Of a stretch of DNA of 64,000 nt, positions 52,255 through 60,827 are shown in pieces. The stretch comes from JACNKV01 sp964645915. Lineage in GTDB: Bacteria > Fidelibacterota > Marinisomatia > Marinisomatales > JACNKV01. Under the pieces are notes generated by a model that saw only the letters and a list, made by a program, of their open reading frames with translations, made no database searches and was not told the DNA's origin. Both the position numbers and the translations under genes were made by a program. Positions within the stretch are counted from its first letter, which is position 1. Every line of letters begins with the position of its first letter. The stretch covers positions 1 through 64,000 of the forward strand of contig CAZYDH010000007.1 in NCBI GenBank assembly GCA_964645915.1. The letters are read 5' to 3'.

Positions 52255-55023
52255 TCAATTCTGAAAGAGATATTCCTTTACCAAAATAGCAATCGACTCA
52301 TAATTTCTATCCGTTGCACTCATCATTCCGATTTCGCAGGTTCGACTTGTAGAGTATCCATTCACATCATTATTGATATCATTCAAAGATTCAGCAATCT
52401 TTTTTGTTGCATGGTCAGTTAATTCAGGAATCAATAATCCACGATCACCCGCAAACCCGCAACAACTCTCTTCTTCTGGAATTATTACTCTTTTTGCACA
52501 GATCTCCGCAAGTTCTTTTAAGCTCTCAGAAAGATTCATTTTCCTTGTAGAACATGTTGGATGTAAAATAATTGATCGATCAAGTTTAGGTAATGACATC
52601 TGTTCGACACAATGTAATAAAAATGAAACAATGTCTACAAAAGTCAATGCCTGCCATTTTCGTTGTAAATTATCATTCATCGGAGTTGTATTCATCAGTT
52701 GATATGTACAAGCTGATGTATCTATTAATATCGGCAATTTTCCTTTCTCTGTCTCGATATATAATTGATCAATTGTCTTTTTTATCATTTCATTTTCAGC
52801 CTCCTTATATCCCTTGGATGAATACGGCATTCCACAGCAGAGATCTGAAATATTATCAGGTAGTGTTAATAAAATCCCAACTTTTTTTGAAATATCGAAA
52901 AGAATGTTTGAAAGATTTTTAGAGTCCTTGGAAGGTGAAAATACACGATTAATACATGTAGTGAAATAGACATACTTAGTATTTTTTGAGTTGTTGGATG
53001 TCTTGATTGATTGTGAAGCTTTTGGAATGTATTTATTCCATATCGGAGTTGATCGTGACGTAATCAGATGAAGGATTTTACTCAGTCTAATAAAAAATTG
53101 ATGTCCAACAAGAGTCGTTTTAATCCTCATAATGTGTAAGAATATCCTTATAATCTTTTGAATAAATGAAAAATGCTTCACTGACCACAAAGCCATCCAT
53201 TTCGTAAGGGAAGAATGATGAGTATGACGGAGTTCTTTAATAAACATTCCGGTGTCAATGTTTATCGGACACTCGATCTCACAAAGTCCATCGGTTGCAC
53301 ATGTCTCTTCACAATAATATTGTTCATCTTGCTTTTGATTATCAGGGATATGTTCATTTAAACGTTCTCTGGCTAGAATAATTCTCTGGCGAGGTGTTAA
53401 GGTCAATTCTTTTGATGGACATACTTTTTCACAAAATCCGCATTCAATACATAGATCTATCGTTTCACTGACTGTGGGTATTGTTTTAAGATTTTTCACA
53501 TGGATATCTTCATCTTTTGACAATAACACACCCGGATTCAACCTATTATCTGGATCTATAAGCGATTTGATCTCCCACATTATTTTTGTTAACTCGGATC
53601 CCCATTCCATTTCGACAAACGGTGCCATATTTCTACCCGTTCCATGTTCAGCTTTTAGGGATCCGTCATATTTTCCGACGGTCATATCAACGATATCATG
53701 CATCAAACCTTCATAATTTTGTAAGCCATTATTATCAGATAAATCAATTGAAGATACAAAATGTAAATTTCCGTCTTTTGCATGACCAAAGATCACCGTA
53801 TCGTCGAAATGCCATTTTTTGCAATATTTCTGAAGATCCATTATCGCATCACCCAAATAAATAGTATCAAAGGCAATATCTTCAGTTATTACACTTGTTC
53901 CTGTCTTTCTTAGTGAGCCGACTGTTGGATATAAGTTTTTCCGAACGCTCCATAATTTTTCACGAGTTTCCTTATCAGTATAAAATCCACCCATCATATC
54001 AACTTGTGATTTAGTTAATTGATATTCGGTTTTTGTGACAATATCCGATAATGCTTCATCGTTCTCAGATTGATATTCACAAAGAAGAGCAACTGAATCT
54101 TTGGTTAAATCACTTACAGAATAGGGTGAATCTTTTAAATATTTTGCGGTGGTCAATGATGCATAATCCATCAACTCAACCGCGTTCGTTTCATTCTCTT
54201 TTAAGAAAGGAATAAAATTGCATGCTTCATGGATTGAATTAAACAATAGTAGACCGGTCGCTTTGTTCACCGGATCAGGAACTGTCTTAAGTGTTACATT
54301 TGAAATAAATGCCAAGGTTCCTTCTGATCCTACCAATAAATGAGCAAAGATATCTATTGGATGTTTCCAATCAAGTATAGCATTAAGAGAATACCCTATC
54401 GTATTCTTAATACGATATTTATGTAATATTTTATTTTTAATATCCTGATTTGCATTTATCTTGTTTTTTATATGAATTAGCCCATCGGATAATTGTTTTT
54501 CAATTTGGTTAAATCGGTCATAATCTTCCGGATTGGACGTATCGTATACATTCCCATTCGGTAAAATAAATCGGATATATTCTAATGTATGATACGAGTT
54601 TTGTGTTATCCCACAACACATCCCTGAAGCATTATTTGAAACAATCCCACCGATCATTGCTGCTTTTATTGAAGCCGGATCCGGTCCAATTTTTCTATGA
54701 TATGGATTAAGGATTTTATTGGCATCGTCTCCAATTACACCCGGTTCTAATTTTAGCTTAGCCCCGTTCTCCAGAACTGTTATGTTTTTCCAGTCTCGTA
54801 CTACCTCCGCAATAATACCATTTGTAACTGACTGTCCGGATAATGATGTGCCGGCTGTACGAAATGTAACGGATGTGTTTTCTCTTTGAATATGTTGAAA
54901 TAATGAAATTATCTCATTTTCATTAGAGGGTCGGGCAACCGCTTCCGGAAATAATCTGTAGATTGAAGCATCTCTTGAATACGCAATTCTGTCAATCCAT
55001 TTTCTAGAGATACGATCTTTCAT
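52255..55023 (-). CDS. FAD-linked oxidase / Fe-S dehydrogenase fusion (D-lactate or D-2-hydroxyacid dehydrogenase type)
   Basis: The 922-residue protein fuses a GlcD-like flavin part to a GlpC-like iron-sulfur part. Residues about 25-210 are the FAD-binding PCMH domain (TFRTAGTSLSGQSV, GIVSNNASGMCCG). The FAD-oxidase C-terminal domain follows (VFGHAKDGNLHFV, LKAEHGTGRNMAP). The first 4Fe-4S cluster is CIECGFCEKVCPS near 526, and the second is CEETCATDGLCEIECP. The two cysteine-rich CCG-type segments include PTCSTRK and SCCGFAGDRG. This layout matches membrane-associated dehydrogenases of D-lactate, glycolate or D-2-hydroxyglutarate (Dld-II/YdiJ group) that feed electrons to quinone. The exact substrate is not decidable. 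Confidence 0.9.
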   Translation of the reverse strand: MKDRISRKWIDRIAYSRDASIYRLFPEAVARPSNENEIISLFQHIQRENTSVTFRTAGTSLSGQSVTNGIIAEVVRDWKNITVLENGAKLKLEPGVIGDDANKILNPYHRKIGPDPASIKAAMIGGIVSNNASGMCCGITQNSYHTLEYIRFILPNGNVYDTSNPEDYDRFNQIEKQLSDGLIHIKNKINANQDIKNKILHKYRIKNTIGYSLNAILDWKHPIDIFAHLLVGSEGTLAFISNVTLKTVPDPVNKATGLLLFNSIHEACNFIPFLKENETNAVELMDYASLTTAKYLKDSPYSVSDLTKDSVALLCEYQSENDEALSDIVTKTEYQLTKSQVDMMGGFYTDKETREKLWSVRKNLYPTVGSLRKTGTSVITEDIAFDTIYLGDAIMDLQKYCKKWHFDDTVIFGHAKDGNLHFVSSIDLSDNNGLQNYEGLMHDIVDMTVGKYDGSLKAEHGTGRNMAPFVEMEWGSELTKIMWEIKSLIDPDNRLNPGVLLSKDEDIHVKNLKTIPTVSETIDLCIECGFCEKVCPSKELTLTPRQRIILARERLNEHIPDNQKQDEQYYCEETCATDGLCEIECPINIDTGMFIKELRHTHHSSLTKWMALWSVKHFSFIQKIIRIFLHIMRIKTTLVGHQFFIRLSKILHLITSRSTPIWNKYIPKASQSIKTSNNSKNTKYVYFTTCINRVFSPSKDSKNLSNILFDISKKVGILLTLPDNISDLCCGMPYSSKGYKEAENEMIKKTIDQLYIETEKGKLPILIDTSACTYQLMNTTPMNDNLQRKWQALTFVDIVSFLLHCVEQMSLPKLDRSIILHPTCSTRKMNLSESLKELAEICAKRVIIPEEESCCGFAGDRGLLIPELTDHATKKIAESLNDINNDVNGYSTSRTCEIGMMSATDRNYESIAILVKEYLFQN

Positions 55024-55028
55024 GGGAA

Positions 55029-55469
55029 TTATTTTAGTGATTCAAATGGGCGGTGCTGTTTTTTTATAATCTCCGGGACGGAAATCGATTGTTTCAATGT
55101 ATAATTATATGCCACGATCGTGAAGGTTGCTATCGATACTGGTGTATTTTTACCTTGTTCAAAAATACCCGTGTAAATATCAAAACTTTTATGTCCGATC
55201 CTTGTAATCCGTTGACCAATATCCAGATCAGACGGATGAGATATTTGATCAAAATAATCTATTTTCATCGCGGCGAGGATCGTACTCAATTCTGCATCCC
55301 ATCGAGTAAGATCTTGTCCTATGGAATGATAAAAATCTAATCGAGCCGTTTCCATATATGATAAGTAAGCAGCATGGTTAATATGACGTAGACCATCCAT
55401 ATCATTCCAACGGGTTCGCATGGACACCCAGAAGTCAAATTCCTGACGAGAATATTGTGTATTTTTCAT
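55029..55469 (-). CDS. Acyl-CoA thioesterase, 4HBT hot-dog family
   Basis: The 146-residue protein has the 4-hydroxybenzoyl-CoA thioesterase hot-dog signature RWNDMDGLRHINHAAYLSYMETARLDFY near the N-terminus, with the catalytic Asp in NDMD. The FDQISHPSDLDIGQRITRIG segment follows. YbgC/FadM-like enzymes release CoA from acyl-CoA. The gene begins 5 bp upstream of the FAD/Fe-S dehydrogenase stop-side neighbour on the same strand, so co-transcription with it is likely. Confidence 0.88.
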   Translation of the reverse strand: MKNTQYSRQEFDFWVSMRTRWNDMDGLRHINHAAYLSYMETARLDFYHSIGQDLTRWDAELSTILAAMKIDYFDQISHPSDLDIGQRITRIGHKSFDIYTGIFEQGKNTPVSIATFTIVAYNYTLKQSISVPEIIKKQHRPFESLK

Positions 55470-55622
55470 ATGAAAATTTACAGTTATTTTTTGAGGTTCG
55501 GTATGACTTTACCGATAATATACATTAAGTTTTATAGATACCAGAGTTGCAGATTATATCTATTTGTAGATATCTAAATATGATCTAGCCAAAGGATTGA
55601 ACCACGCTATTCGAATACGGTC

Positions 55623-56615
55623 TTAATGCTCGGTAATTAGATCCCTCGTCATTAATTCAGTTACAGCTTGTTTCGGATCTTTTCCGTTGAAAAGAACTTC
55701 ATCTACTGCTGTTGATATCGGCATCGAAACATCATATTTTTTCTTTAATTGACGAACTGATACTGACATCTTCACTCCTTCAGCAACCATTTTCATCTCT
55801 GTCAGAATATCATCCAGTTTTCGACCTTTTCCGATCTCTTCACCAACATGCCGATTTCGACTATGCTTACTGAGGCATGTTACGATCAAATCTCCAATTC
55901 CACTCAATCCAGCAAATGTTTTTGGATCGGCACCCATTTTTTGACCCAGTCGGGTCATTTCTGTCATTGCTCGAGTTAATAGCGCAGCCTTAGTATTGTC
56001 TCCAAAACCAATTCCATCTATAATTCCTGCAGCTATCGCGATTACATTCTTTAACGACCCGCCAAGCTCAACACCGATGATGTCGGTATTTGTATAAACC
56101 CTCAATACTTCGGATGAAAATATATTCTGCACTGATACGGCGGTATCCAAGGAGGTACAGGCAGATACAATTGTAGTAGGCATTCGCTTCGCAACTTCTT
56201 CTGCATGACTGGGTCCATACAAACTGACAACTCGTTCCGATGGGATCATCCCGGATTCTTGGATCACCTGACTCATGGTTTTCAATGAATCATTTTCAAT
56301 TCCTTTAGCAAGATTTACGATAAGAGTATTTTCAAGAGGATAATCTACCAGCGATGTCATTAAGGGTCGAACAATATGAGAAGGAACGGCAACAATGAGT
56401 ACTTCTGAATTGTTGATGGCTTGATCCAGATCGGAGGTGAATTGTATTGCATCAGAAAAATACAGACCTTGGATTAAAGGATGAGTTTTGGTTGAATTTA
56501 GTTCTTTGATCTCTTCCGGAAACTTACTCCAGGCGGTCACAAAATTACCTAACCCATTTAAATGTTGCGCAATTGTCCCACCCCAGGAGCCTGTTCCTAG
56601 TACAGTAATTTTCAT
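55623..56615 (-). CDS. gpsA: Glycerol-3-phosphate dehydrogenase [NAD(P)+]
   Basis: GpsA reduces dihydroxyacetone phosphate to sn-glycerol 3-phosphate for phospholipid synthesis. The 330-residue protein starts with the Rossmann motif VLGTGSWGGTIAQHL. It has the conserved SLYGPSHAEEVA, the active-site lysine in GGSLKNVIAIAAG, GFGDNTKAALLTR, and SGIGDLIVTCLSKHSRNRHVG. It lies 30 bp after the acyl-CoA ligase gene on the same strand, linking both to lipid metabolism. Confidence 0.97.
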   Translation of the reverse strand: MKITVLGTGSWGGTIAQHLNGLGNFVTAWSKFPEEIKELNSTKTHPLIQGLYFSDAIQFTSDLDQAINNSEVLIVAVPSHIVRPLMTSLVDYPLENTLIVNLAKGIENDSLKTMSQVIQESGMIPSERVVSLYGPSHAEEVAKRMPTTIVSACTSLDTAVSVQNIFSSEVLRVYTNTDIIGVELGGSLKNVIAIAAGIIDGIGFGDNTKAALLTRAMTEMTRLGQKMGADPKTFAGLSGIGDLIVTCLSKHSRNRHVGEEIGKGRKLDDILTEMKMVAEGVKMSVSVRQLKKKYDVSMPISTAVDEVLFNGKDPKQAVTELMTRDLITEH

Positions 56616-56644
56616 AAAAGTTCTGCTAGTTATTTTTCGAAAAC

Positions 56645-58441
56645 TTATCCGGCGTACATTTTATCAACAACGTCCGCATAATTGGTCAAAACAACTTTAC
56701 GTTTTACAGAAAGTTTAGGTGTCGCTTCACCACTTTCGACCGTCCATTCTTTTGTAAGAAGCGTAAATTTCTTCACCTGCTCATATCTTGAGAATGCATT
56801 CATTGCAAATGCAACTTCAGATTCATAGAGCTCAATTACTTTTTGATTTTCGGCTAAAGCAGTTTTATCATCAGTCGGAATTCCCTTTTCAATCGCCCAC
56901 TCGTTCAGCATTTCAAATGAAGGAACTAGCAAAGCAGAAATGAAATTCCGTTTGTCTCCGATCACAAGGGCTTGCTCAATATATTTAGAGGAAGTTAAAG
57001 CAATTTCCATCGGAGCAGGTGCAACATTTTTTCCACCTGAGGTTACCAGAAGACTTTTCTTTCTATCTGTGATCATCAGATAACCGTCTCTTTCCTCAAA
57101 CTTTCCAATATCACCTGTATGGAACCAACCATCTTCATCGATCGCTTCTTTAGTGGCTTCTTCATTCTTGTAATAACCTACCATAACGTTATCACCTTTA
57201 CAAAGAATTTCACCGTCTTCAGCGATTTTAACTTCAACACCTTCAATCGGACAGCCTACAGTCCCGAATTTGAATAGATCTTCACGGTTACATGTAATGA
57301 CAGGACTGGTTTCTGTCAAACCATATCCTTCAAGAATCGGGATATTAGCAGATGCAAAGAACTTACCAACTTCTGCAGAAAGTGGAGCACCTCCTGAGAC
57401 AAAGAATCGAAGTCTTCCACCCACTCTTTCTTTCAGTTTAGAAAATACTAATTTATCAGCAATTCCAAATTTAAAGGCTAAAAATCCACTTGGTTCCTGT
57501 CCACGTGTTAGATATTCTGCAGCTTTTTCACCAGTACCTATCGCCCACCAAAAGATTTTCTGACGAAGAGCAGGATCTTTACTGACTTTATCTAATACTT
57601 TTGTATGGATTTTTTCATAGAGTCTTGGAACAGCTACCATAATGGTTGGACGAACTTCACCCATATTTTCGGCTACGGTATCTACACTTTCTGCGTAATA
57701 GGTCGTGGAACCGGAGTAAAATCCTGTATAATGTCCTGTCATTCTTTCAAAAACATGACTGAGAGGAAGGAATGACAAGAAAACATCATCAATACCAACA
57801 TCGATGGCTTTTTTACCGGAATTCATATTTGACATTAAATTTTTATGTGTCAACATTACACCTTTCGGATTCCCTGTTGTACCACTTGTGTAGATTAGTG
57901 TTAACAGATCATCAGGAGATGCTGTTTTTGCAGACTCATGAATGGAAAATCCATTGGTTTTAATATATTCATCACCCTTCGATAAAATATGTTCGAAACT
58001 AAAGATATTTTTATCAGGATTATGCTCATCATCCATTGCAATAATCCCCTTTAATTTAGGAGATGATTCAATAAATGAAAGTACTTTTTCAGTCTGCACA
58101 CTGTCTTCAGTAATCACATAAAGTGAATCTGAGTCATCAACAATGTACTGAATCTGTGATGGAATAAGTGTTGGATAAATCGTAACAGATACTGCACCCA
58201 AACCGGCTATGGCATAATCACTTACTGCCCATCGCACTCGGTTTGCGGATTGGATGGCGATCTTATCATCTTTACCCACACCTAAACTGGCTAATCCTGC
58301 GGCTAATCGTTCAACAAGTGTTTCAGTTTCGGTAAAAGTAACCGGAACCCAATTATTATCTATTTTATGAAAATAGGCCGGTTTATCTTTGTAAGTAGCA
58401 ACCGACTTTGAAAACATTTCTGAAATAGTAGAATATGTCAT
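56645..58441 (-). CDS. Long-chain acyl-CoA synthetase (AMP-binding)
   Basis: The 598-residue protein activates fatty acids with ATP and CoA through an acyl-adenylate. The P-loop-like LTLIYTSGTTGNPKGVMLTH, the VSGGAPLSAEVGKFF and ILEGYGLTETSPV segments, and the C-terminal hinge WFHTGDIGKFEERDGYLMITDRKK are all present. Length and motifs match the bacterial FadD15/ACSL-like group rather than E. coli FadD. It is followed by gpsA and divergent from tRNA-Leu. Confidence 0.93.
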   Translation of the reverse strand: MTYSTISEMFSKSVATYKDKPAYFHKIDNNWVPVTFTETETLVERLAAGLASLGVGKDDKIAIQSANRVRWAVSDYAIAGLGAVSVTIYPTLIPSQIQYIVDDSDSLYVITEDSVQTEKVLSFIESSPKLKGIIAMDDEHNPDKNIFSFEHILSKGDEYIKTNGFSIHESAKTASPDDLLTLIYTSGTTGNPKGVMLTHKNLMSNMNSGKKAIDVGIDDVFLSFLPLSHVFERMTGHYTGFYSGSTTYYAESVDTVAENMGEVRPTIMVAVPRLYEKIHTKVLDKVSKDPALRQKIFWWAIGTGEKAAEYLTRGQEPSGFLAFKFGIADKLVFSKLKERVGGRLRFFVSGGAPLSAEVGKFFASANIPILEGYGLTETSPVITCNREDLFKFGTVGCPIEGVEVKIAEDGEILCKGDNVMVGYYKNEEATKEAIDEDGWFHTGDIGKFEERDGYLMITDRKKSLLVTSGGKNVAPAPMEIALTSSKYIEQALVIGDKRNFISALLVPSFEMLNEWAIEKGIPTDDKTALAENQKVIELYESEVAFAMNAFSRYEQVKKFTLLTKEWTVESGEATPKLSVKRKVVLTNYADVVDKMYAG

Positions 58442-58528
58442 GGTGTAATTCCTCTCAGTTTTTATACATAGAATCTATTGATGAATTCATGAAATATACA
58501 ATCTGAATCCGACAACTATTTTCTTCGG

Positions 58529-58560
58529 TTGACTCACGTGAGAATGTACTGGTAATTTTG
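58529..58560 (+). promoter_or_regulatory. Probable promoter of tRNA-Leu(CAA)
   Basis: TTGACT at 58529 and TAATTTTG at 58553-58560 are separated by 18 bases (21 from TTG to TA). The second element matches TAnnTTTG, the Bacteroidetes -7 consensus, and ends 14 bases before the tRNA. The first also resembles a standard -35 box. Confidence 0.45.
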
Positions 58561-58574
58561 CGGGCTCATTTTAT

Positions 58575-58658
58575 GCCGGGGTGGCGGAACTGGTAGACGC
58601 GTCGGTCTCAAAAACCGATTCCAGCAATGGAGTGAGGGTTCGAGTCCCTCTCCCGGTA
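58575..58658 (+). tRNA. tRNA-Leu (anticodon CAA)
   Basis: This is a class II tRNA with acceptor GCCGGGG/TCCCGGT, a D-loop GGTAGACG, and anticodon stem TCGGT/ACCGA enclosing CTCAAAA (anticodon CAA). It has a long variable arm and T-loop GGTTCGAGTCC. CCA is not fully encoded. It is divergent from the acyl-CoA ligase and precedes lepB. Confidence 0.95.
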
Positions 58659-58722
58659 CAAATCCCTATAACAGAGGAACATTTCCTAATCCTCTTCGTA
58701 TGACTCAAAAAAGAATGATAAA

Positions 58723-59709
58723 ATGTCAAAAAAACTAAAAAAAGTTTTACTTGAGATCCGGTCTTGGATTATTATTATAGTTATCGCGTTATTATTAAAA
58801 GTAACTATCGTTGAGGCATATATTGTCCCTACCGGGAGTATGGAAAATACAATTATGACCGGTGATTTTCTCATCGGATCTCGATTGACCTACGGCACAC
58901 GTACACCGGACTGGATTGGCATTCCATATACCGATATTGGTTTCTATATTCCTTACATTCGTTTTCCCGAATTTAAAAAACCAACTCAAGGGGATATTAT
59001 TATTTTTCGTTATCCACGAGATCCCTTTCATAAATATGTGAAACGTTGCGTAGCAGGTCCCGGAGATACTTTGGAGATCAAAGACAGAAAATTGTTTGTC
59101 AATGGTGAAGAGTACCCATTATCAGAAAACGGTAAATTTGTTTATTCTGAATACCCAAAAGACAAAAACCAACCCGGAATTTATCTGAACAAATATGGCA
59201 ACAAGGATCATTTTTCATCTATTTCAGTTCCAAAGACTGGGCAGGTTTATGCTATTAACGAATCTACAGATTGGAGGTTTCTTCTACCGATCATTCTAAT
59301 GGATGGACATACAGTCACTTTGGAAAATGCAAACGCTCGATATGAATTTACGACAACCGATCCGAATGACATTTACCGTCGAAAAGGTGATGTTGATGTG
59401 TTTGATCCGTATTTTCCCAAAGGAACTCTACTTAATCCATGGTCTCCTTCTATCAGAGAAACTGATTTTATCCATCTCCATATAGATGGTGTTCCTGTCA
59501 CTGATTTAAAGTCATATACTGTGAAACAAGATTATTATTGGGCAATGGGTGATAATAGAGATGACAGTTTAGATTCACGGTTTTGGGGATTTGTTCCGCA
59601 TAATAATATCTTAGGCGAAGCACTTTTTGTATATTTTTCTCTGGACCTTGATCACTCGTCAGGTTTTTGGATTCCTCGATTTAATCGAGTGGGTACCGTT
59701 TTAAACTAA
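58723..59709 (+). CDS. lepB: Signal peptidase I
   Basis: LepB removes signal peptides from exported proteins at the inner-membrane surface. The 328-residue protein has a single N-terminal helix (about 15-30). The catalytic serine is in VPTGSMENTI (Ser39), the catalytic lysine is in KYVKRCVAGPGD (about 107), and the box E sequence is MGDNRDDSLDSRFWG. A large insertion of about 120 residues between boxes D and E is longer than in the minimal enzymes. Only one helix is evident. It converges with the PorV-like gene, their ends overlapping by 4 bp. Confidence 0.95.
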   Translation: MSKKLKKVLLEIRSWIIIIVIALLLKVTIVEAYIVPTGSMENTIMTGDFLIGSRLTYGTRTPDWIGIPYTDIGFYIPYIRFPEFKKPTQGDIIIFRYPRDPFHKYVKRCVAGPGDTLEIKDRKLFVNGEEYPLSENGKFVYSEYPKDKNQPGIYLNKYGNKDHFSSISVPKTGQVYAINESTDWRFLLPIILMDGHTVTLENANARYEFTTTDPNDIYRRKGDVDVFDPYFPKGTLLNPWSPSIRETDFIHLHIDGVPVTDLKSYTVKQDYYWAMGDNRDDSLDSRFWGFVPHNNILGEALFVYFSLDLDHSSGFWIPRFNRVGTVLN

Positions 59710-60779
59710 TTTATAGATTCAATAACTTTTTGAATAAACCATTCTGTGTTCATTGAAAATGATAAGATGTGGCTATCTCCAAGTTCAGAACTCAATGAAC
59801 TAATTTGATAAGCATAGTTTATATCTAATACATCCCACTTTATACCTAACCCGGCGGCATAAAAATCAACTTCATTTTTACCAAATCGAATAACGGTTTG
59901 TTTATTGATTGTTATTTCTGTTCCTAAGCGATAATTACCACCAATACTTCCTATAATAAAATCGTCTTCAATCGCTTTCCCTTCCGTATGAATAAGGATA
60001 TCCCCGATTAAAACTATATCTATGGGGAATCTTGGAGTGATCATTTTATGTGATCCTCCAACCACAACTGTTGGAGAAGTGATTTCCTTTGATCCGTTAT
60101 CCCACACTATCCAGGATGTTATGATATCAAACACAGTCAAACCGAAGGTAGTACTAGGCCATATTTGCTTCGTCATCCCAATATCCAAACCAAATCCGCT
60201 ACCGGTATATTCACCCAAAGTATGGATTAACCCCTTTACCGCTCCACCAAATTGATACTTACCTATAGACCAACCTGATGTAAAATGTATCGCATATTGA
60301 TGCTGACTGAATTGTTTCAAACGGTTTACATCAAGTCTCTCTCCTTCGTCGATGAGTCCGTTTCCTTCACCAAGATCACCTGTATTTGGCACACCATCCA
60401 ACCCCCAATCCAACAAACTGCTTCTTGTATCAAGGATATTAGAAACACCTTCGTGTAAAATTGTTAATCCGATGGGTTTAAACGATTTTGAATTGAACCG
60501 CATTGAGATCAGATCGTTTCCTACAACACCGTTCAACCGATTTTGATGTGCGAATACGAAAGGACGCGGGTGTGTATAATGAATATGGGCAGGATTAGAT
60601 AGTATGGATGCAGATCCATTTGAGTAAGCGGTTAAGGCACCTCCGACTGCAATGGTTGAAGCATCTCCGGAATTCCTGAATGCCTGCCAACCATATTTAA
60701 CCCATGTAATTTCCTCTGCATTTATCATAGATGGCATTGTAATAAAAATAAATAATATTATCGGGATAGTTGACTTCAT
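59706..60779 (-). CDS. PorV/PorQ-like outer-membrane beta-barrel protein
   Basis: The 357-residue product from the ATG at 60779 has a signal peptide (cleavage near INAE). It then shows the motif DASTIAVGGALTAYSNGSASILSNPAH, which resembles the start of PorV/PorQ-type FadL-like barrels of type IX secretion organisms. Alternating strands run to the end. An acidic loop with GEGNGLIDEGERLD could bind calcium. An earlier in-frame start at 60821 would place 14 extra residues before the signal peptide and is less likely. With the deiminase-like sorting domain, this supports a type IX-like secretion system in the genome, not seen directly here. Confidence 0.72.
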   Translation of the reverse strand: MKSTIPIILFIFITMPSMINAEEITWVKYGWQAFRNSGDASTIAVGGALTAYSNGSASILSNPAHIHYTHPRPFVFAHQNRLNGVVGNDLISMRFNSKSFKPIGLTILHEGVSNILDTRSSLLDWGLDGVPNTGDLGEGNGLIDEGERLDVNRLKQFSQHQYAIHFTSGWSIGKYQFGGAVKGLIHTLGEYTGSGFGLDIGMTKQIWPSTTFGLTVFDIITSWIVWDNGSKEITSPTVVVGGSHKMITPRFPIDIVLIGDILIHTEGKAIEDDFIIGSIGGNYRLGTEITINKQTVIRFGKNEVDFYAAGLGIKWDVLDINYAYQISSLSSELGDSHILSFSMNTEWFIQKVIESIN

Positions 60780-60827
60780 AGAGTTACCTAAATTGTATTT
60801 ATATTTTTTCATGAGATTCATCGGATA

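Noticed and set aside
58575..58658. Possible tRNA-Sec because selenocysteine decoding is inferred
   Set aside because: The anticodon is CAA, not UCA, and the acceptor and arm lengths fit tRNA-Leu.
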